From Anaerolentibacter hominis (GTDB lineage: Bacteria > Bacillota > Clostridia > Lachnospirales > Lachnospiraceae): DNA of 64,000 nt. Shown piece by piece: positions 59,402-64,000 of this stretch. The notes under the pieces were generated by a model, which saw nothing but the letters and a program-made list of their open reading frames with translations, was not told the origin of the DNA and did no database searches. The position numbers and the translations under genes are program-made. How positions within the stretch are numbered: the stretch's first letter is position 1; every line of letters starts with the position of its first letter. The DNA lies in assembly GCF_032380675.1 (NCBI RefSeq), contig NZ_JAWDIX010000001.1, positions 1,054,001-1,118,000 on the forward strand, in the 5' to 3' direction.

Positions 59402-60012
59402 TACTATGCAAAAACGCTTTGGCTTGGCGGTATTTTATCCATATTTATTCGAAGCGTTGTCCTGTTTATAAAACTTCATCGCAGACTCATTGGTGCAGTA
59501 CCTCTGAGGAATAATATTTTCCTTGCCGACCATATAGCAACCCCCTTTGTTTTGGGACTGTTTCGACCGAAAATTATATTCCATCTTTGCTCTCCGAAAC
59601 AGAGCAGACTTTTATCGTCCAGCATGAACAGCACCATATCAGGCGGGGCGACCATATTACCAGAATATTAGCGTTTGTAGCGTTGTGCATCCATTGGTTT
59701 AACCCGCTTGTCTGGATCGCCTTTGCCCTATCCAGCAAGGATATGGAAATGTCTTGTGACGAGGCGGTGATGCGAGAAACTACAGATGACATTCGCGCTG
59801 AATACTCGGCCTCTCTTTTGCAATTCTCTACAGGGCATAAGGCTACAGTCGGTACTCCACTGGCCTTTGGTGAGGGCGATATAAAAAGCCGGATTAAGAA
59901 TGTCATGTATTATAAAAAACCTCGGTTGAGGCAAACGGTTTTTGCACTTACTATTATTTCTGTCGTAACGATCAGTCTTGCGACAAATCCAATTATGAAA
60001 GGATTAACCGTC
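59402..60012 (+). pseudogene. BlaR1/M56 metallopeptidase remnant
   Basis: A broken M56-family sensor peptidase. In one frame (59402 to about 59572) are a membrane segment (LWLGGILSIFIRSVVLF) and NIFLADHIATPFVLGLFRPKI; a one-base loss then shifts the frame, and the sequence continues IPSLLSETEQTFIVQHEQHHIRRGDH with the zinc motif H-E-x-x-H, WFNPLVWIAFALSSKDMEMSCDEAV and a last helix ending LATNP. The N-terminal helices and the C-terminal sensor are missing, and no BlaI/MecI repressor is nearby. After the helix the frame runs without a stop into the next gene. Confidence 0.8.
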
Positions 60013-60597
60013 ATGTCAACAATTTTTGAAAACTATAAGCAACTTTCTCTTAATTGTGGCCTTATATGCTTGGAGCCTGGAGAAATAACTGTACCTTACT
60101 TTTGCTATCCTGTTAATGCAGAGCCTGTCGGGTTTGAAGAAGCTATTTTGTATTGTTTTATTCCTGAATATGGCGAGATGGTTTTTGCGTCAAATCCAGA
60201 AAGTTGTGCAGATATAAATGTTTATCCGGTGGCAAATAACTTTTCGGATTTTATTAGGTTAGTATTGGCTTGTGGTTCAGCAAATCCGATTGAACAATGT
60301 ATTTGGATGAATAAGGAACAATTTGATCAGCTAATACAAGAACAAAGAGGAAATCAGACTGCCCAACAAAAAGAAGTGCTTGCGTTGCTCAGCCGTGAAT
60401 TTAATCTTGATCCAATGGAGAATCCGTTTGAATATATTAAAGCAGTACAAGCAAATTTTGATGACAGTAAAATAAAATATAGTGATGAATATTATGACAC
60501 ATTAGGACTGATCCGACCTGATGGGACAAAAGAAGAGAATACTGTTGAGCTTGAACCAGTAACTTTCTCATTTCAAAAAGGGCGCAAAGATGATTGA
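60013..60597 (+). CDS. SMI1/KNR4 (SUKH)-like protein, fused in frame to a BlaR1 remnant
   Basis: About 194 residues from ATG 60013 (GAAAGGA 8 nt upstream). It reads FENYKQLSLNCGLICLEPGE at the start, GFEEAILYCFIPEYGEMVFASNPES, then YPVANNFSDFIRLVLACGSANP, the Pro-x-Ala-x-x-Phe-x-x-Phe pattern of SUKH proteins, which often act as immunity proteins in polymorphic toxin systems. It has no toxin partner nearby. The upstream BlaR1 frame continues into it (there is no stop codon between), presumably through a deletion, so its own start is inferred. Family assignment is tentative. Confidence 0.55.
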   Translation: MSTIFENYKQLSLNCGLICLEPGEITVPYFCYPVNAEPVGFEEAILYCFIPEYGEMVFASNPESCADINVYPVANNFSDFIRLVLACGSANPIEQCIWMNKEQFDQLIQEQRGNQTAQQKEVLALLSREFNLDPMENPFEYIKAVQANFDDSKIKYSDEYYDTLGLIRPDGTKEENTVELEPVTFSFQKGRKDD

Positions 60598-60802
60598 TTA
60601 AACTGACGTCCAGCGTGGATTCACTGGTAATATCTGTGCTTGACATCTCCAGTATGATATTATCAGGCGCAGTCAGGCGAACCGGCAGTTCGGGTTCGCC
60701 GCTTGGCAGTTTTAAAAGAAGTAAAAGTCCTATAGCAAACAGCAAAAGAAAATTTAGGATAGTAACGGGGTGTTTTTTAGATGTATATTTGATATGTATC
60801 AC
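60595..60802 (-). pseudogene. Truncated small membrane-anchored protein
   Basis: A minus-strand frame opening with GTG at 60802: basic HIKYTSKKH, a hydrophobic helix (LNFLLLFAIGLLLLL), then LPVRLTAPDNIILEMSSTD. From about 60595 onward the frame only reads antisense to the SUKH-like gene and stops at 60437, so the original 3' end has been lost at this junction. It resembles in layout the protein at 61088-61564. Confidence 0.5.
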
Positions 60803-60859
60803 CTGCCTTGAAGAAGAACGGATCTTAACGGATTTTACTATTTAGACTTATTGCTTTGC

Positions 60860-61045
60860 CTATTTATCCTCTTTGTTCGTATTTTTCCAGATCCTATACC
60901 CTAAATATAGCGTAGAGGCCTGCATGGAAATAATAAATAGAACTAAATACAATAAAAGGTGAAACTCATTTTTGACAGTGAGCACTGAGATATAAAGTAC
61001 TACAAAATATGTAACCATAAAAATCAGAATTAAAACAGCTATCAT
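60860..61045 (-). CDS. Small two-helix membrane protein
   Basis: A 61-residue protein with two hydrophobic segments (LILIFMVTYFVVLYISVL and LLLYLVLFIISMQASTLYL) and a charged end (KNTNKEDK). ATG 61045 follows GAGGGGG. It is transcribed with the gene upstream on the minus strand (gap 42 bp). No family recognised. Confidence 0.6.
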   Translation of the reverse strand: MIAVLILIFMVTYFVVLYISVLTVKNEFHLLLYLVLFIISMQASTLYLGYRIWKNTNKEDK

Positions 61046-61087
61046 AGTATTTCCCCCTCTTCTTTCATTTCTTCTTTTTACAATAAA

Positions 61088-61564
61088 TTATTCAAATTCA
61101 AATGTAACCTTTTGCGTGGGCATACCTAAACGATGGTAAAGACGAAGCAGGCTTTGATTATGCGAATAACGTACATGATATATCCCCTTATTTTCCAGAT
61201 CAATGCTGTTCCATGACACCAGACGATAATATTCAACGTGTTTGTCCTTAAAATGTATGTGGAATGAAAGGACATTCCCTCCCGGCGCAGGTTCGCTTCC
61301 CCGTAAAATGTCAGGATAGCAGACGTACATGGAATTCCATGACTGAATAAAATCATTTATATCACTGGAGTCCGTTATTATTTTTGCTATACCGCTGTTG
61401 CTTTGTGCGTCATAAGAAGTTACAATGCGGATTTCTTCAATGTCATCAGGCGTACAATTCAGCTTTGGCAGATGGATATCCTTATAAAACAATGGAAGAA
61501 TCAGGTTTCCGGCGATAAGAAGGAGTGTCAGTGCCAGGAGAGGATACAAAATCTTTTTTTTCAT
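61088..61564 (-). CDS. Hypothetical membrane-anchored protein
   Basis: A 158-residue protein with an N-terminal signal-anchor (MKKKILYPLLALTLLLIAG) and an external domain rich in beta-type stretches: CTPDDIEEIRIVTSYD, VLSFHIHFKDKHVEYYRL and a C-terminal KVTFEFE. GAGGCG lies 10 nt before ATG 61564. It heads a minus-strand operon of three small membrane-associated proteins, the last of which is truncated. No family recognised; a sensor or immunity-like lipoprotein is possible. Confidence 0.65.
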   Translation of the reverse strand: MKKKILYPLLALTLLLIAGNLILPLFYKDIHLPKLNCTPDDIEEIRIVTSYDAQSNSGIAKIITDSSDINDFIQSWNSMYVCYPDILRGSEPAPGGNVLSFHIHFKDKHVEYYRLVSWNSIDLENKGIYHVRYSHNQSLLRLYHRLGMPTQKVTFEFE

Positions 61565-61712
61565 AGGTTTACTTTCGCCTCATTTGCAGAAATTACTGTT
61601 TATTAAATTATAATAATGCAATTGTGTGACAAATTTGAGGTAGAGTGTATAATACATAGCAAAATAGCGTAAGAATATCTGCGATTATTTCCTGGAAGCT
61701 TTATATAAATGC

Positions 61713-61740
61713 TTGACATATACTCAGTGCTGAGTATAAT
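61713..61740 (+). promoter_or_regulatory. Promoter of the padR operon
   Basis: TTGACA (61713-61718), 16-bp spacer, TATAAT (61735-61740). The spacer is occupied by operator 1. Confidence 0.85.
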
Positions 61741-61758
61741 TATAGTCAGTACTGAGTA
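61721..61758 (+). promoter_or_regulatory. Twin palindromic operators of the PadR regulator
   Basis: Operator 1, TACTCAGTGCTGAGTA (61721-61736), is a perfect inverted repeat between -35 and -10. Operator 2, TAGTCAGTACTGAGTA (61743-61758), has one mismatch and covers the expected transcription start. Their centres are 22 bp apart, two helical turns. Confidence 0.8.
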
Positions 61759-61779
61759 ATGAGGGGAGGAAAGACAGAT

Positions 61780-62340
61780 ATGATACCTTTGTATATTTTG
61801 GGATTTTTGTTTCGCTTCGGGCCGCAGCATGGTTATCAGATCAAGAAACTACTGGCGGAACAGGCGGCGGACTTTACGGACATTAAGCTGCCAACAATTT
61901 ACTATCATCTTGAAAAAATGGAGTCTTCCGGGCTGATTACCGCACAGAATGTGAAGGAAGGAGTACGGCCGGAAAAGAGGGTTTACTGTATCAGCGAGCA
62001 GGGGAAGGAACGATTTCATCAGCTGCTTTGCAGCACACTGGATATAAAGTACCGGCCTACCTTTGAGACCGATGCCCTGTTGTTCTTTTCTGATTATATG
62101 GAGAAATCGGAACTGATACAGGCTCTGGAAAATCATAAGGCTAATTTAAAAGGATCACTTGAACGAATAGGGGCACATAAAAACCAGGTGATTCCCTGGC
62201 TTCCGGAGGAGATGAAAGCGTATGCCGGCTTGATTTTTTCTCATCATGAGCATCACTATCAGGCGGAACTGAAATGGGCGGAGGAAGCAGTTGTAACGAT
62301 AAAGGAGGGGAAGAGCGATGGCGAAGACCAGAATCATTGA
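61780..62340 (+). CDS. PadR family transcriptional regulator
   Basis: About 186 residues from ATG 61780, after GGGGAGGAAAG. The N-terminal winged helix reads ILGFLFRFGPQHGYQIKKLL, then LPTIYYHLEKMESSGLI (recognition region) and PEKRVYCISEQGKERF (wing); the C-terminal half is a helical dimerisation domain of the PadR-S2 type. It probably represses its own operon through the two palindromes upstream, in response to a small ligand. It overlaps the following methyltransferase gene by 23 nt. Confidence 0.92.
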   Translation: MIPLYILGFLFRFGPQHGYQIKKLLAEQAADFTDIKLPTIYYHLEKMESSGLITAQNVKEGVRPEKRVYCISEQGKERFHQLLCSTLDIKYRPTFETDALLFFSDYMEKSELIQALENHKANLKGSLERIGAHKNQVIPWLPEEMKAYAGLIFSHHEHHYQAELKWAEEAVVTIKEGKSDGEDQNH

Positions 62341-62968
62341 GACGAATGAAGGAATCCAGAGCGAAGTGACGGCGGAAGTGTTTGACCAATTTGCACGGTG
62401 GATGAGAGATAAGGGCTGGAACGATGTGGATGATATGATTGCCTCCGGGCTGCACGGAGGTGCGGTGCTGGAGATCGGGCCGGGGCCGGGCTATGTGGGG
62501 CTGGAGCTGGCGAAGAAAATGAACCCCAAATCCCTGACCGGATGTGAGATTAGTCCGGCTATGATCCAGATTGCCAAGAAAAATGCAAAGGAATACGGTA
62601 TCGCTGCCCGGTATGTTCTGGGAAACGCGATGGAGATGCCCTTTTCGGAGAAACATTTTGACACCGTAATATCCAGTGGTTCGCTCCATGAGTGGGAGGA
62701 CCCGGTCCGGGTATTTGATGAGATTTACCGGGTGCTTCGTCCGGGCGGACGTTACTGCATTACAGACCTCAGAAGAGACAGCGCGAGGTGGAAGAAGTGG
62801 ATCGTGTATCTGTCCACCCATCCGAGAGCTATGCGCCCTGGCCTTGTTTCCTCCCTGAATGCCGCCTATACACTGCCGGAGATCACCGAACTGCTCCAAA
62901 AGTCCAGGCTGAACGCAGCTTCTGTAAAAAAGGACTTTTTTGGTCTGTGTATCTGGGGCAGCAGATAA
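62318..62968 (+). CDS. Class I SAM-dependent methyltransferase, PadR operon
   Basis: A 216-residue methyltransferase. SAM motif I is VLEIGPGPGYVGLELA near residue 49, with the acidic strand CEISPAMIQIA, then GNAMEMPFSEKHFDTVISSGSLHEW and VLRPGGRYCITDL. It resembles small UbiE-like methyltransferases. AAGGAGGGG precedes ATG 62318 within the padR gene. Coupled to padR, it may detoxify the compound that PadR senses; this is inference. Acceptor unknown. Confidence 0.85.
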   Translation: MAKTRIIETNEGIQSEVTAEVFDQFARWMRDKGWNDVDDMIASGLHGGAVLEIGPGPGYVGLELAKKMNPKSLTGCEISPAMIQIAKKNAKEYGIAARYVLGNAMEMPFSEKHFDTVISSGSLHEWEDPVRVFDEIYRVLRPGGRYCITDLRRDSARWKKWIVYLSTHPRAMRPGLVSSLNAAYTLPEITELLQKSRLNAASVKKDFFGLCIWGSR

Positions 62969-63012
62969 ATATATCTTGCAGAGAAACTATGTCAGAAAGA
63001 AAGGAAGGAACG

Positions 63013-63507
63013 ATGATTCGAAATATGAGGCGGTTCAGACAGCAGCTTACAGAGGAAGAATGCATTTTGATGCTGGAGCGGGGAACGTCAGGCGTCCTCT
63101 CTGTTCTGGGGGATGACGGATATCCCTATGGGGTACCGCTCAGCTATGTGTACCACGATGGAACGATTATATTTCATTGTGCAAAGAGCGGGCATAAAAT
63201 TGATGCGATGACACGGAATGACAAAGTGTCTTTCTGTGTGATTGACCAGGATCATATCGTGCCGGAAGAATTTACCACCTATTTCAGAAGTGTCATTGTT
63301 TTTGGAAGGGCGCGGATTCTGGAGGGGGATGCACAGAAGAGAAGCGCGATTGAAAAGCTGGCAAAGAAATATTCTCCGACGGATGAAGAGGGGCGGATGC
63401 AGGAGATAGAACGGGAGTTTCATCTGCTCTGCATGGTAGAACTCACCATTGAACATATGACCGGAAAAGAAGCGATTGAGCTGGTGCGGATGAACAACGG
63501 CAATTGA
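63013..63507 (+). CDS. Pyridoxamine 5'-phosphate oxidase-like flavoprotein (Nim family)
   Basis: About 164 residues from ATG 63013, after AAGGAAGG; an in-frame ATG at 62989 is an alternative. The fold is the FMN-binding split barrel: RGTSGVLSVLGDDGYPYGVPLSYVYHDG (read in parts), IIFHCAKSGHKIDAMTRNDKVSFCVI and EFTTYFRSVIVFGRARI. This wording is that of the NimA/nitroimidazole-resistance family, which reduces nitro groups or binds flavin. A role in drug resistance is not shown for most members. It starts 44 nt after the methyltransferase gene and may belong to the same operon. Confidence 0.88.
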   Translation: MIRNMRRFRQQLTEEECILMLERGTSGVLSVLGDDGYPYGVPLSYVYHDGTIIFHCAKSGHKIDAMTRNDKVSFCVIDQDHIVPEEFTTYFRSVIVFGRARILEGDAQKRSAIEKLAKKYSPTDEEGRMQEIEREFHLLCMVELTIEHMTGKEAIELVRMNNGN

Positions 63508-63659
63508 GTCCATGGTATCCTGACGGTAACTATCCCACTTTTAAGTATCCTCTTTACATAGCCGCAGCTCAAAACTATGATTAAGTCAGAGCACAGGAAG
63601 CGAATGCCGGATGGATTCTGAAAAAGAGGTGCAAAACCAGCACCGGCAAGGAGGTAAGA

Positions 63660-64000
63660 ATGAAAGCAGCAGTACCGGAGCAAGAGGAAGGAAAGAGCCG
63701 TATAAAACGATTAAACGAGATGGTTCGAGAGGCGGATACTGTTATCATTGGAGCGGGAGCGGGGCTTTCTGCCTCCGCAGGCTTTTCTTATACCGGAGAA
63801 CGCTTTACGAGGTATTTTGAAGATTTTATTGAAAAGTACGGTTTCTATGATATGTACTCCGGCGGTTTTTATCCTTTTGGCTCTCTGGAAGAATATTGGG
63901 CTTACTGGAGCAGGTATATTTATATTAACCGCTATATGGATGCACCAGAACCGGTGTATGAGGATCTGCTTGCGCTGGTCGGGAAGAAGGATTATTTTGT
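63660..64000 (+). CDS. Sir2-family NAD-dependent protein (sirtuin), 5' part
   Basis: ATG 63660 follows AAGGAGG; the gene runs off the right edge. The 113 visible residues carry the sirtuin NAD motif VIIGAGAGLSASAGF near residue 28, but then FSYTGERFTRYFEDFIEKYGF in place of the usual G-I-P-D-F-R-G stretch, as in class M sirtuins that remove or add ADP-ribose with a macrodomain partner. The catalytic histidine and the zinc ribbon would lie beyond the window. Class M assignment is tentative. Confidence 0.8.
   Translation, partial: MKAAVPEQEEGKSRIKRLNEMVREADTVIIGAGAGLSASAGFSYTGERFTRYFEDFIEKYGFYDMYSGGFYPFGSLEEYWAYWSRYIYINRYMDAPEPVYEDLLALVGKKDYF

Noticed and set aside
59204..59444. Complete gene on the minus strand upstream of the BlaR1 remnant
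   Set aside because: No start codon with a ribosome binding site; part of it is antisense to the BlaR1 frame. Kept only as a low-confidence remnant.

Overview
The window looks like chromosomal DNA of an anaerobic, probably gut-associated Firmicute of the Lachnospiraceae/Clostridia type. Evidence: the gene order apt, rel, MBL hydrolase, hemZ, HD-GYP, hisS, aspS; tRNA genes without an encoded CCA end; AGGAGG ribosome binding sites with some TTG/GTG starts; a PdaB-like sporulation deacetylase; a Pro-Lys-Thr-Ser type sortase signal; and moderate GC. No species is claimed. Most genes lie on the plus strand. The exceptions are uraA, upp, putP, an alpha/beta hydrolase and a small operon near 61 kb.

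Layout. 0-9.3 kb: end of a chromate transporter gene, the uracil permease uraA, and a complete peptide-type ABC importer (lipoprotein, two permeases, one fused double ATPase) followed by a metal-dependent amidohydrolase and a ketopantoate-reductase-like enzyme. 9.5-18 kb: two tRNAs, small enzymes, a 1180-residue PAS/GGDEF/GAF/GGDEF/EAL protein, a homocysteine-methyltransferase-like protein and a membrane-anchored lipase. 18.5-21.5 kb: split transketolase and transaldolase. 21.7-31 kb: stringent response, haem and tRNA-charging cluster. 31-35 kb: cold-shock protein, M20 hydrolase with aldose epimerase, ECF sigma with its anti-sigma. 35.3-39.9 kb: a giant cell-wall-anchored surface protein whose signal-peptide end and body are out of frame across a run of 12 G. 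40-50 kb: upp, racemase, a sugar isomerase/ribokinase/DeoR operon, deacetylase, a secreted beta-propeller-like protein and putP. 50-56.8 kb: a Ser/Asn/Gln repeat protein, an RNA methyltransferase, an MFS exporter behind an attenuator-like leader, rdgB and a phosphodiesterase. 56.9-57.8 kb: seven tRNAs. 57.9-61.6 kb: an AT-rich, decayed accessory stretch (HEPN protein, broken HTH gene, BlaR1 remnant, SUKH-like protein, small membrane proteins). 61.7-64 kb: a PadR-controlled methyltransferase operon, a Nim-like flavoprotein and the start of a sirtuin.

The most interesting signals are: (1) the poly-G tract in the surface-protein gene, which fits on/off phase variation; (2) an ORF of 12 codons plus a long hairpin around the Shine-Dalgarno sequence of the MFS gene, which fits translational attenuation; (3) a family of dispersed structured non-coding repeats (copies near 16.5, 42.1, 50.6, 55.2 and 55.5 kb), all in one orientation, two of them just downstream of predicted promoters; (4) twin palindromic operators in the padR promoter; (5) the decayed island downstream of the tRNA array. 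No CRISPR array, rRNA operon, complete transposon or prophage was seen.
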